The notes under the pieces were generated by a model. That model saw nothing but the letters and a program-made list of their open reading frames with translations, made no database searches and had not been told where the DNA came from. This document shows, piece by piece, positions 1 through 11,588 of a stretch of DNA of 64,000 nucleotides (its first letter is position 1; every line of letters starts with the position of its first letter). This DNA is from Ceratodon purpureus (taxonomy: Eukaryota; Streptophyta; Bryopsida; Pseudoditrichales; Ditrichaceae): contig CM026421.1 in NCBI GenBank assembly GCA_014871385.1, positions 14,388,597 through 14,452,596 on the forward strand. Reading direction: 5' to 3'. The position numbers and the translations under genes are program-made.

Positions 1-1040
1 GGCAACAAAAAAATTCAATGTGCCCAATTTTTGTTGCAATCCCTCGTCATTGAACAATGCATATCTTTTACAATATTTCTCTATTTAGTCTTAAATTTGT
101 TGGGCATCTTCTTTACTTACATATTGTCCTATTTAAAAAAAATTAACATTCAAACATTAGTACTACAAGAAATTGCATCCCAAAGTTGTTACTTCCAGTG
201 TTGATAACTAAATTTTGCAATCTCTCACTTAATGAAAATTATAATATTTGTATACATTGGTTTGGCATTTTTTAAATATTCATGGTTATTGTACAATCGA
301 TTCTACAACAATTTCATAAGGTTGAAATTCAAAAATCAAAACACATTTAGAGTATTTCATCAGGTTTTAGTTTGGATATCTAATCTACCTTAAAAACCAA
401 GAATAGTAACTTAACCTTCCACTATGCCTTGTGCACTTGATAGTAAATTTCTAGTTACTAAATAACTTCTAGATTAACCTTGGAAGTTGCAACATTTGAA
501 CTTCCAAAAATTAATGTACATTTTGGAATTGTGTTTTATAAAATTCATTTCTAATAAAACCAATTGACTAATGAAGTGAATGTACTATATATAATGTAGA
601 AGACATTTGATAATTTAGATAGGTGCCGATGATGCCAAATTTGCATCTAATTTTTTTGAATTTTTTTTAATGAAGATACATCTGCCCAAGACTTTAGTGG
701 AGATGCAAAGAATATCAATCAATTTCAATCTTTTTCTTTATTTGAATATCATCTCTAAGTAATTTATTCAATTGATTAAAAATTAAATAGTTTGATTATA
801 TAAATCACACACTGATATTGAATCACTAATCACACAATGAAATGACTATTATTTATTGAAGGTTAAAATGTTCACTGATGAATAATGATTTCTCATTTAC
901 ATATTAATAATATTTTGCTCATGTTTGCTCTACAATTTATAAAAAAAAACATTAATCAAAAGGATGAAATTCTCAATTGGATTTTTTTAATTCAATTGGA
1001 TTGATTAAACTCAATTGCTAAAGACCACCTAGTCTTAACC

Positions 1041-1360
1041 TGAGAAATTACAAATCCAAGCAATAGTGTTACACAGTTTTTTTCAAACAAAAACATAGAT
1101 CTCTTTGAACCTCCCTAGTTTCTTAGGAAGGTTGAAGTTAGACAGCAACATCCCAAAACATAGACTGGACAATGCACACCTAAAATAATTAACAATAGCA
1201 AAACTTAGGGGGAAAAAGAACATATTTCAAATCTCAAATAGCCTAACTAGTGACCTTGCAGCCATGCTTTGATGGAAAATGTTCAAAACACAAAATAAGT
1301 AATAAATAAAACCAGCCAACATGTACAGTTTAGAGCCTCATGCCTCTAAGTTGCAGCCCA
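1041..1360 (+). repeat. Dispersed repeat A, copy 1
   Basis: This stretch matches 33619-33900 plus 34281-34330 in the same orientation, with roughly 85 percent identity by eye. Shared landmarks are CAAGCAATAGTGTTACACA, GAAGTTAGACAGCAACATCC and ACCTAAAATAATTAACAATA. It is uninterrupted here, whereas copy 2 is split by a 380-bp insertion, so this copy serves as the empty site. No coding potential is seen. The family is unknown to me. Confidence 0.85.
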
Positions 1361-1490
1361 AGTTCCTGTCTCTAAGTTGCAACCTAAGTCCATGTCTCTA
1401 AGTTGTTGCCCAAGTCCAGGCCTTCAAGTCCCTACCTCCAAGTCCCTCCCTGCAAGTCCATGCCTCCAAGTCCAAGTTTCGGAGGAACAT
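1335..1490. repeat. Degenerate tandem repeat around AAGTCC
   Basis: Imperfect repeats of about 14-26 bases are built on variants of CTCTAAGTTGCAGCCCAAGT and TCCAAGTCC. A short open frame across it (1403-1606) is explained by the repeat and is not taken as a gene. Confidence 0.6.
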
Positions 1491-2395
1491 TGCTAAACTG
1501 CTTCCTAACAGTAAAAAACCTAAAGATAATCGTGTTACGTGTAAATTTAATAGATTCATGTTACATAATTCACAATCCTTCCTGCACTAACACAGTTACT
1601 AATTAAAGTTGAATATACCAATTCTAAGTAAAAATAGCAATTCTCATAACTCTCATAATTAGAAATGAATGTAAAGATTAAGGACCTAATTAGAGAATAA
1701 TGTAAAAGTTATGGACTAAGCTAGAGAGCTTGCTCTACAACACGAAATGATACAATGACATATGGATTTCGAGGTGGAAGTCTACGTCAAACAGAGAAAC
1801 GCTAATTTATAGATCATACATGAATTTTTTATTTTCTTAGATTTGTTTTTACTTTTACTCACATGTTTTTTAACATTCATATTCACTCTAAATTAAATCC
1901 CATCACTTTATTTATTAATATTTGATAAAATAATAGATATTTTTTCATCATTTTGAAATAAATCCAAACACAATATTGTAATGGGCTTTTAGATCGACAA
2001 AGAAGAGTCCAAATTATGCGGAATTTGTTGAATTCCTTGCATTGCACACATATTCCAAAAGAATTGTTCTCAAATTTGACATTTAATTCTTTTGCTCCTT
2101 CACTTAATTTTCTTCTCAGAAGGCTTTCCCATCATATCATCTTAACTCAACACTAAATTCAAAACTCAAAGTTGAACCATTTCTTTTCATTTTTGAAAAT
2201 CTTGTCAGAATTCAATCCTTCATCTTTCGAACATGTACACATGCCATTGCTCATTGACAAGCTACCTCTTAGAACTCAATACCAATCTGCATCCTGACAC
2301 TTGACTTCCACACCCTGTTCACTTAAAATTGCAACTAAGTAATCGACATGATCAAAGATAAGTCTTGAGCACAAAGGTGATATCAAAAGATATGT

Positions 2396-2561
2396 AGCGC
2401 TTGCGGCCTGGGAGAGTCGAACCTGGGTCTGCGGAAACTGTAACGGGAGAGTTTAGGCGCTCCCAAACCACTTTTGCTGGGGATCTCTATGGGATCTTTG
2501 GGAACGCCGACGTTCCCAATGTTGAGAGCATAGACGCTTCCTTAAGGTCCCATAAAAATTT
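2396..2561 (-). mobile_element. tRNA-like (SINE-type) element, copy 1
   Basis: On the minus strand there is a B-box-like CAGGTTCGACTCTC preceded by an A-box-like TGGTTTGGGAGCGCC about 35 bases upstream, the layout of an internal RNA polymerase III promoter. The plus-strand tail 2514-2561 (GTTCCCAATGTTG then CTTCCTTAAGGTCCCATAAA) recurs at 34597-34645 beside a second tRNA-like unit, so this is a repeat family rather than a tRNA gene. A convincing cloverleaf with an acceptor stem was not found. Confidence 0.5.
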
Positions 2562-2744
2562 GGTTTTCTACATTTATTTATTTTTAGCAAAAAGACAGTA
2601 AAATAACCTCAAATGGCTTAGATATATTAGAATATTGTAAAAAGTAATTTATTCTATTTTTTATTCTCTTGTTTTCATAATTTTCAAATTTTTTCCTTCT
2701 TTTTTTGGAGGAATTTTTAAAAACAAATCTGCTATGGTTTAACA

Positions 2745-3045
2745 GTATATTTGGGGCCTAATTGAGGGCCAGCCTAAACTCTTCAAATTTCAACCAATAG
2801 GATTGCTCAATTTTTTCAAATTGGACCCAAGGGCTTTATACTTGTGTTCGACCTAGACTTCAATTTACCCTATGTGGCATCCTATGTGGCATTGTTTTGG
2901 CGCCAAAATGTTTGGGCATTAATGATGCATTTGGGACAAGGTTATTCTTTCATCCGAAATTCCAATTTGGGCCCAAACTTAGGCTTAGACAGATCTTAAA
3001 TCCGGCTTATGCTCCGGCCAATTCCAAAATTGTGTATAAACTATG
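2745..3045 (+). repeat. Dispersed repeat F, copy 1
   Basis: This about 300-bp sequence is rich in GGGCCCAA and TTTATAC motifs. It recurs inverted at 59160-59455, and its left part recurs as two inverted arms inside 52490-52915. Shared landmarks include AACTCTTCAAATTTCAACC, CAATTTTTTCAAATTGGACC, CCAAAATGTTTGGGC and CAAAATTGTGTATAAA. No coding capacity is visible. It is probably a non-autonomous transposon. Confidence 0.75.
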
Positions 3046-3675
3046 TCTAATTAGTAGTAGTCACCAAGAGTCGTGACCATGATTGGACTTCGTGATCACA
3101 CTTCCATTGGTCACACTTCAAAATAAGTGTAGTTTTCAATGTCCATGGGCCTTTTACTAAGTGTAAACCAAACTTGGACCGTGAAGAATGACTATGTATT
3201 AAAAAGTGAGTGTGTAGAGATGTATATAATATTTGCAATGAATGTGTGATATTTGTAAAGTTGCTAATGTAATGTGTTGAGATGTATGTAATGCAAAGTA
3301 GTATATGAATGTACATTTATTCCTCCTAAAATAGTTCGAGAAATAGAAATGTAAAAATTAAAAAATTATGAAGACATAATAACCTAAACATGATAAATTA
3401 GTTTTGCAATATTTGGTTATTTCTTAGTCATTTTTATTGATTAATTACTAAAAACAAAAATTGATAACTTTGATTTTTGAGATGCCAATCTTATTTTTTC
3501 AAAAAAGTAAGTATTCTTTTACAACGTGACAAATCTACCATGGTGATACAATAATTAATTCTAACATTAAGATGAATTAGTTTGAGGATTTTAAATAAGT
3601 ACATTCTAGGGATACGCATTGCTATGCAGAGTTGACAAAGATCATAACCTTTTAATCTGAATATAAATAAAAAAC

Positions 3676-3957
3676 GAAAGGTGTTCATATAAAATTTACA
3701 CAAAAAATGAATGAGGTCAAGCTTTGCTTTTGTTTTTAAAATATGTTAATTGATTATTAAATATTGCTTGAAATAACTTTTGCAATAACTTTTTGAATAA
3801 CCATTTATATAATCTATGTAACCTTTAAAACGACATTTATAGTTTCTAACTCTAACTTCAATCTCTTCTTTCTTTTCACAATCATATAGGATTAATGATA
3901 CCAAAGGATTTGACTACGACGGTCACTACTACAAAGTCTATGATTTTTCTTCAATAC
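3676..3957 (+). repeat. Dispersed repeat C, copy 1
   Basis: Direct repeat of 7276-7557. Both contain GAAAGGTGTTCATATAAA, GCTTTTGTTTTTAAAATATG, TTAATTGATTATTAAATATT, ACCATTTATATAATCTATGT and ACGGTCACTAC, and end near TTTTTCTTCAATA. The copies differ by substitutions and small indels. No coding capacity is seen. Confidence 0.85.
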
Positions 3958-6079
3958 ATATCAACGGAATTTAATAAGTATTTTTTACTTTAATTTTTTT
4001 TTTAAAACATTTCTGAAATATATACGTTGTATAAACACAATACCAAAAAATTATATAAAAAATAACTCATCATATATCAATAATTTGTATATGATCTTTT
4101 AGATAATTCAACATATTACTCTATATTATTCCTTCAAAATAATTCACTATAAGCAAATTTCATGTGATGATTCAAATACCACAACGTATCTCTCTTATAC
4201 TCTACAACCAAATTTTCTATAGTTCATCCAAGACTAAATGAATCAAGAGTTTTTCAAACCTTGAAGAGTGATTATTAGTAATGATCATTATAGGATTATT
4301 TTAGCGTTATTGCATATACAATTTTAGTTCAACCTAGGAAGAAAACTAATTAAATGCATTCTAAAGATCTACAAGCTCTAAGTTCCAAAAAAATTAAAAA
4401 TAACTAATCTTATTGATAGAATTCATCTAATCTTGTTTTAGATCTTTCAAAACTTAAGCTTAAAGTCTCTCAATCATGGTCAGTCACTAGGATCTCTGAG
4501 TAAAAAATGACACAATTTTTTAAATTTTTTTAAAAACTATGAATGAATTCTACAATATTTTGCACGCCTCTTTGCTAGGTAGTTGTTATCTCATACTCTA
4601 TGTACATTTCAGATTAATTAGGATTTTTCATTTTTTTAATTTTTTTGTTTAACCATAGTTGACGCATTGTTAATACCTCTAACAAAGTTAATATAAATAA
4701 TTCATGCATGATAAAAACAAAATTTGAAACCTTCTCCACCAAAGTAAGTTTGAATTTCTATAGTAGTTTACACACGTTTTCATTAATTTGAGGACATCTT
4801 GCTTTGGCCATAGTATGTATATGCACACATTTTTTGCTAAGATTACAAATTGTTAAAAGTTGATGCAATGAAAGAGTGCTATGTAGTTAAAATACACCAT
4901 TTGAAACATTATTGCTCTTAAAGCAATTCAATATTTCAACAAAGATGATGATTGTGTCAGTTTAAGTTTTTCATATTCTCACGTTATCTTCTTGAAACTA
5001 TTAAAACACGTTAGTTACACAACACATACTACATGATAAGTTGTAAACCTTTTGACTACAAGTCTTTTACGTACATAACTTATTGCTGAACCAGATCCAA
5101 TAAGAGCATCATGAGTAGTTGGAAGGGCCGCCATATCTTCCCTTGACTGGATATAGTTCTTGCAGCGTATCTCTTACAGTGAAAGCCTCAAGTTAAACTT
5201 AGTAGTACTGTTAACAATTGGGGTTGCCAATTAATACCCAGAGCAAAGGGTAGCTTAAATCTCATTGTATAAGAAGCCGATGCTTGGCTTGTTCAATTAT
5301 TTATCTAATTGATTTTGCTAGTCTCATTCGATTTCAACATAACTCAGAATCAAAACACTCAAGGATTCTTTATACTACGGGCAACGTTATAACATGACCA
5401 ACCTCTTCTAGATTTAAATGGTAATCCAAAGTTGAGGATGCATCGCAAGGTTGAAAATATTAAAAAGTGAAATTCAAAGTATGACATTGTGGCTTAGTCT
5501 TCATCTCTGTACCTCCATATTATCGGCCTTGGTCCATTCTCTTCGATTCTCCATCATATTAGTGCCAATAATCAAAAGAAATAATTCATTGTTTTAATTT
5601 GTTTCAATGAATAAAAAAACAACTAGTGGAATATTTACTATAGCTATAATGTAGCATAAACATTTACAATTTCAAGAGCATTTAAAAAAAAAATTAAAAA
5701 AAAAATCCTAATCTGAAATTTTCTTCCTACAATATTTTACAACTGTTTTTAAAACAAACAAATTTGATGTGATGATCCTAAACCACACACTAACTTTTCA
5801 CACTCTTTAACCAAACACTTGAATTTCAATGAAGACAAATTCAAGAAAGTGAGTATTTTTTAAACCTTAAAGACCTTATGTGATATACAATGCACTTTTT
5901 AAGAATCCTTCTACAATGGATTGTATCCTATTTGCTTCGCATTACAATTTGTCACTCTCCATGGAAATAGACAATTTTCTAAGGCCCATGATCATGCATG
6001 TTTTTATTACCCACTAACGTCAACATGTTGGTAATATAGCTAACATTCAATAACAATAAAACCATTAAAAACTCATAAA

Positions 6080-6680
6080 ACTAGCAACTCCAGTTAAAGC
6101 CTCTAATAATATTGAAAGCTTTTCCTTCTTTGTCCAACTTATTATTATCTATATAATATAAAAACTATAATTCTTCAAACTATGTCCAAGAATGTTCAAA
6201 CTTCAAAATGTTGACAAAATATGCCACCTATTTTTCTTTGCTCTCCAAGTCATAACCATGAATACTTATTTTTTAGCTAAATTTTGCAATTCTATTTTTT
6301 GTAAAGCCTAATGAACTTTTTTTATTGGTTTTCAAATATGCATTCATAATTTGGATGAAGCCATCGAATACATTTTTTACTTTATTCATCTATAAGTTAT
6401 TAGCTTCATCCATCTTTGAATTGACTATCTTAATAGGTCCAATCATTGGTGCTAAATTCTCAGAGTCTTCAATTCAAACTAAATTTATAATCTTTCTCAC
6501 TATGTGACTAAAGCTATTGCAATGTTGAAGAATATCAACTTTGTCATATTGGCTTTTTATTGCATTGCCAATCTCTTTAAATATTGTCTTTTGCTCCTTT
6601 GATGTTTTAAATTTTTCTCTATTTTTTAATTTTTTAAGTTCATTTCAAAGACAAACTAGTATATGCTTTTTATATGGATA
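6080..6680 (-). pseudogene. Decayed coding sequence, family unknown
   Basis: Read on the minus strand from about 6640 to 6310, one frame stays open for more than 100 codons with only two stops, unusual for DNA this AT-rich. It is lysine- and asparagine-rich and includes IEDSENLAPMIGPIKIVNSK and VFDGFIQIMNAYLKTNKKSS. The same frame continues to about 6080 with several more stops. I do not recognise the family. A transposon-derived or duplicated host gene relic is the likeliest explanation. Confidence 0.35.
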
Positions 6681-6883
6681 TTTTATGACTAATTTTAGAA
6701 TTATGTATTAAATAAAAGTATGATTATATTGTTTCAAAATTTTTCTTTTAAAAAATTATTATATTAAAAATATTTTAAAAATATATAATAATGTATAAAA
6801 TAAAATAAATGAAAGATCAAAATGCAGATTTAGAAACGAAATTAGATTTATAGGTTAGTATAGGCAGAAAAGTACCTCGCAAT

Positions 6884-7102
6884 CTAAATTGCTGCATCAA
6901 ACTCCATGTTGCACAAAGGTATCAGGTGAAACCCGCACCTCAAACATTTTCCTTTAACATACTTCAGGTCGTGCTTATCAGAACCCTCAAAGCCGTTTGC
7001 AAAGCCTATGTTCCTAGAGCTTGACATGTTGCAAGCGATGATAGATTGACATGCGATTACGCCAGGCCGACGTCGACGCCTAGGCCTTCCCATTCGCTTC
7101 AT
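6884..7102 (-). other. Small ORF in a GC island, 72 aa
   Basis: An ATG-started frame begins MKRMGRPRRRRRPG and contains a CxxC (KGKCLRCGFH). It lies in about 220 bases that are clearly GC-richer than the surrounding DNA. The basic start and the CxxC could be a fragment of a captured or duplicated gene. No family is recognised and no splice partners were found. It may equally be chance. Confidence 0.25.
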
Positions 7103-7275
7103 AATTTTCTTAGGTTTAAACCCTCTCGAAGTACCTCGTCGATGAAATTAAAGTAAAGTTAAAAAAAGTTACTTGTTTTTTAAATGATGGTTGTTGTGTG
7201 TAAATTTGAAAATTGCTTGCAGACCACTTTGTGAAAAAAAAATCCAAAAAAATTAAAAGTAACAAGTAAGAAATG

Positions 7276-7557
7276 AAAGGTGTTCATATAAAAATGAAAT
7301 AAAATAAAATTTAGACAAGAAATGAATGAAGTCGAGTTTTGCTTTTGTTTTTAAAATATGTTAATTGATTATTAAATATTGTTTGAAATAAATTTTGCAA
7401 TAACCTTTTTGTATAACCATTTATATAATCTATGTAACCTTTTAAACAACCTTTTAAGTTTCCAACTCCAACTTCAATCACTTCTTTCTTTTCATAATAT
7501 CAATAGACATGACGATGACGGTCACTACAACCACTACTACTAGTTTTTCTTCAATAT
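7276..7557 (+). repeat. Dispersed repeat C, copy 2
   Basis: Second copy of the repeat at 3676-3957, in the same orientation 3.6 kb away. Relative to copy 1 it has a small insertion after GAAAGGTGTTCATATAAA. The alignment ends near the same TTTTTCTTCAATA landmark. Confidence 0.85.
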
Positions 7558-8149
7558 TTTTTCCCGGTTGAAATCCTCTACGAGTTTCTTGTCAACAAAA
7601 AAATATCACATACATCTGTAAATTCATCATATTTATATTAAAAACCAAGTAAGTTATATGTAATGTTTTGCATTGAAATATGTACTCAAATCAAATGGAT
7701 GAAATGTGATGACATTGAAATGTATTTATTAGTTAAAGATACAAATGTATACGGTAATAGAAGAAAGTGAGATTTAAAGTGAAACATTGAGAAAAAAATT
7801 GGATGAATTTACAGAAAACTTGATTTACAATTGCGTTTCAATAAAAATTTAAATGTGTGTATTTGCAATTAAATATTTAATCTGATATTAAGAATTCATT
7901 TCATTTATTTCGTCTTTATCAATAAAATCAAACCTAAAGTAGACTTTATTCTCAGTACCACACAAATTAACTCGCACTAATATGAGGAGAAGAATCTTGG
8001 AACTAATTAAAACGTTAAACAAAGGTTACAAAATGTATATGCATACGAGGAAAATATCAACATGAATGGAAGTACATGATATGGCCATATTGTAAAATGT
8101 AATATATGAATATAGATTGAATTTTAACTTCATAATAAAAAATAAAAGG

Positions 8150-11100
8150 TATGGCGACAAGCCCTCGTTCAAACCCGCCTTGCTCCAGCACCATACCCGG
8201 ATCCTAAATACCCTGAGGACCCGGTCATGTTGAGTTCCAAGCTTCGGACCCCTCAATACCCGCCGCCCCACTCCCACGAAACCAGTCGGCAAACAAACCA
8301 CTACAGACAGACTAAACTAAGCTTAGCTCCCCTTTCACCGTCCCCACACGCGTCGACCAATTACCAGAAGGTCGGTCTTGCTACTCAAGGGAACACATGC
8401 CCAAAACCGTCACGACACCTAAAGCCATCGCCATCTACACAGAGGCAGTCATCCTCCTAATATCTACATTTTGTATAGATATTGTCTTGTCGGTTTTGAG
8501 TTCTGTAACGGTTTAAGGTGTACAACTGTCTGTTTGTCTGCACCGTCTCTCCGACTACAAAGCTTCACCCGCTGCAACCAGTTGTACAGACATCGTCTGC
8601 CTCAGTTTGTCTTCGTGCTCAATTTGTCTGTACTGGTTCCGAATACTAGCAGTTTACAGACACCAGCGATGTGAAGGATTTGGTAAGTTGGGACCATCTG
8701 ACGATGTTGTTGTCGAAGATTTAATCTTACATTAATTTTCTAGAGCTCATCAGGCTCTGTCTCCTTATCTCTTTAGCAATGGATTCAGAAAGCATGGTAT
8801 GATCATGGTAATCGATTTCTATATTGGTTGATACTTGCTATGTTGCCCAAAACTTGCTCTGGACAGCAGCTAGATTACTCCGCAGTAAATGCAAGAGTGA
8901 TCTGATCTGTTCTCTGAGCTTAATGGTATCAGGTCTTGGTTGATGTAGAGTCTGATGGCGTTTCATGTGCAGTGTGGGATTTGGCCGGCTAATTTGTTGC
9001 TGTTCTGGATTCTGGGTTATGAGGTGTGTTGCGTTGACATTCTCGTTTGAGGTTCTGGAATCAAGCATTTTGTTTTTGTTCGGAATCTAGGGGAGGTGGG
9101 GTTTGATCTGATCAGTTGGTGGTGTTTTTGTCTTCTTAATTGTGGGATGTTGAATAATTGTGTGTTGATTTGGTTCATAGGTTGAATATGGTGATTATTC
9201 AGCCGGCCAGACTTACTGTAGATGGACCATCCATCCTGTTGCGGAGAGGAGGGCGCATCGTGGAACATGGCTCGGATAACTATGTAGGTGCCATACATAG
9301 AGATAGATAGAGAGAGATCCTGTGAGCGGAGCTGAGGCCTGGAAGGTCTTGGCGTTATACTACCCTGTTAGATGATGTCTTTGATGAAGAAGTGGATGCT
9401 CGATTCACAAGAGCTTTACCATAATCACTTAGACAATATCGCTGGCATAATATGCTCAGAGCAGGGCTGGATGCCAACCCTGAAAGGTAAATTTCTAGAA
9501 TATAGAAAAAAAATAATCCTGGATGTGTCCATTATTTTTTTGCGACACATGCAGGGGGCTTCACTTGCTGTGTGAAGCTTTGTTGACTAGCATGCTTGTA
9601 GGGTGTCTCTCTACCTGTCCCTATGTGTGGCACTTAAATGGATATCTGAGCTGTGTTCCATCATATTCGCGGCAAGAGGAGCTGTTCTGAAGTCTGTCGA
9701 GGGCCGGTTGGAGCATGGTATCTGAAAGTCGGTGAAGATGATATCCACAGCGTAGTTGTAACTCACTAGAATTATAATTCACAACTCTCTAGATGTTTTG
9801 CACAGATTACAGGAAGCCATTCAAATTTGATCATTTGAGTGGTGATGTTTCCACTTGGTAATCGCGCGGTTGTTGTCGTTTCTCCGGCTCCTAGAAGTTC
9901 GAACATCAACCTAGGTTGGTTAGTGAAGACAAGGTTACTCCGGTAACCAGAATGCTAATTCCTTACAGTTTGACAAGTAAAGCTTGATTCCACTTCTACT
10001 CTGGTAATGTTCTTCAGGGGATTATTTTGGTGCTATTTAAAGGGATATGTTTCATGTGAGTAACAGTTTGCTTTTATCTGTGTTTGGAAATTTGGATGGG
10101 ATTTCAGATGTTTTTTTTAGATGAGTATGCCACACTTGCCAACTAGTTGTTGATTTGAGCCTTTTCGAAGATAGTTCAAGCAGCACTCCTGCTCCTCTGC
10201 CAGGTTTCTTGTCCGGTTTAAATTTGTCACGAGTTACAACAAGATCAGGCATTTGGGATGCGCTGCAGTGCTGCACCCTGGAACTATTCAAAGCCTTTCC
10301 CATGTGTTGGAAGCTGGGATCCGAGATCCTTCTATGAGTGCTCGGCGCAGTAGAACACAACACCCAACTTCTCTGTTATGAACGTTGACAAGTACTTTGA
10401 TCTTCCAGTTGGGAGTGCACCTCATCATCGTTGGCATGTCCGAGGACCGACATCATTGTAAAAACTCAAAAAATCCTCTTGTTTCAAGAGCTTCAACACA
10501 TTGACACCACCACGACTAAATGTGAAACCAGGCAAACATGCCTTCCTTCCCTAATTTCACGCTCTAGAACCAGCCATTCTCTACAACCTCGCTAGCTATC
10601 TTGCTGCGGTTCAGTTTCTCCCAGCTCCGCAACCACCTCCAATACCATACTCTCAAGAGCCCAATAATCCTTCTGCCCAACCTTAACCCTCTCATCTTTG
10701 TCTCTCCCAGTTGCATCCACAAAATGCTACACACTCACACAACCAGATCTCAAAACCTGAAACCCCTGCTTTCAAGAGGAACCCATTCCTAGCCCCCTGA
10801 ACCACTCCTCAAACACCGTAACCCTCCTCACACAAACAATCTTATCAACCTCAACCAAACATGAAACCCTACCAAACCGCACACGAGAATTGATCTCGAT
10901 CCCCTCGATGATGAGTCCATGCCAAGTCTCACGAAAACCCAAGTCACGACATCACAGTCACTGCCAGAATCCTCGACGCGAATGTTCTCCAGTCACACAA
11001 TTGACCCGGCAACTCCACGGCTCCCATATTCTCGCATACGGTAAATACCAAGCGTGCAGACAACTTCTACGACGACGACCCAGCCACCGAGCCACCAGTC

Positions 11101-11340
11101 AAGCCAGAGTGGCACCACTGAACAAGTCATTCCAGAAGCATCACCAAACTGATTAGCCCCCAATTAAGCGGAAACCCAATTCCCTTGAACTAGTCAATCA
11201 TGCCAAGAGTTCGGGTGCATCGCTAACTCACCCACGCGTCCCCCGCTCCGCACTTCACCGCAAACAGAGCCTCCCAGTCTGTGTTAACTCCACTCATGCC
11301 CCGTATCTACGCATCATAAAAATTTCACGTAGAGTACGCA
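8150..11340. other. GC-richer stretch without a recognised gene
   Basis: Base composition changes sharply from the AT-rich DNA to the left, and the sequence looks genic, with splice-like sites such as TTTG/GTAAGTTGGG near 8680. However, all frames are short and none resembles a protein family. It may hold a non-coding transcript, long upstream leader exons of the clathrin gene, or a decayed gene. I cannot choose among these from sequence alone. Confidence 0.35.
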
Positions 11341-11465
11341 GATGAGTGAGTTACGTAGATTGTGCGTATGAACGTATCCGGCGTCGTCGTCGTCGTGGTT
11401 GATGAGGACTCGAACCGAGTGATGGGAGCCTTGCATGCTTGCTAACCTTGTAGGTAGAGAAGACA

Positions 11466-11494
11466 GACAGAGAGTGAGAGAGAGAGAGAGAGAG
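11466..11494. promoter_or_regulatory. GA repeat in the clathrin 5' leader
   Basis: A run of about 12 GA dinucleotides lies roughly 100 bases upstream of the clathrin start codon. (GA/CT)n tracts in 5' leaders or core promoters are common in plant housekeeping genes and are bound by GAGA-binding (BBR/BPC) factors. Its role here is inferred from position. Confidence 0.4.
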
Positions 11495-11588
11495 CGTGCT
11501 CGCTGCTTCGGAGCTTCCCCGATCTTCCTCTCGATCTGCGGCATCATTGAGAGGGGCAGCGGCCCGTGGAGCGCGCGCATCGTCCGCC

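Larger units (their letters stand above)
1..8150. other. AT-rich gene-poor region
   Basis: No intact gene is recognisable. The DNA is strongly AT-rich with poly-A/T runs. The separately listed elements are a dispersed repeat near 1.0-1.4 kb, a tRNA-like element near 2.4 kb, a repeat at 2.7-3.0 kb, two copies of a 220-280 bp repeat at 3.7 and 7.3 kb, a decayed coding stretch at 6.1-6.7 kb and a small GC island at 6.9-7.1 kb. Between them I see nothing I can support. A slightly GC-richer patch at 5.05-5.35 kb could be an old transposon or gene fragment, but I could not assign it. Confidence 0.6.

Noticed and set aside
5040..5350. GC-richer minus-strand patch with a phrase like THDALIGSGSAISYV
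   Set aside because: Vague resemblance to a retropepsin active-site region, but without a proper D-S/T-G and without neighbouring pol sequence; too weak to annotate.
10052..10363. 103-codon minus-strand frame
   Set aside because: No family resemblance, no splice partners, overlaps another short frame on the opposite strand.
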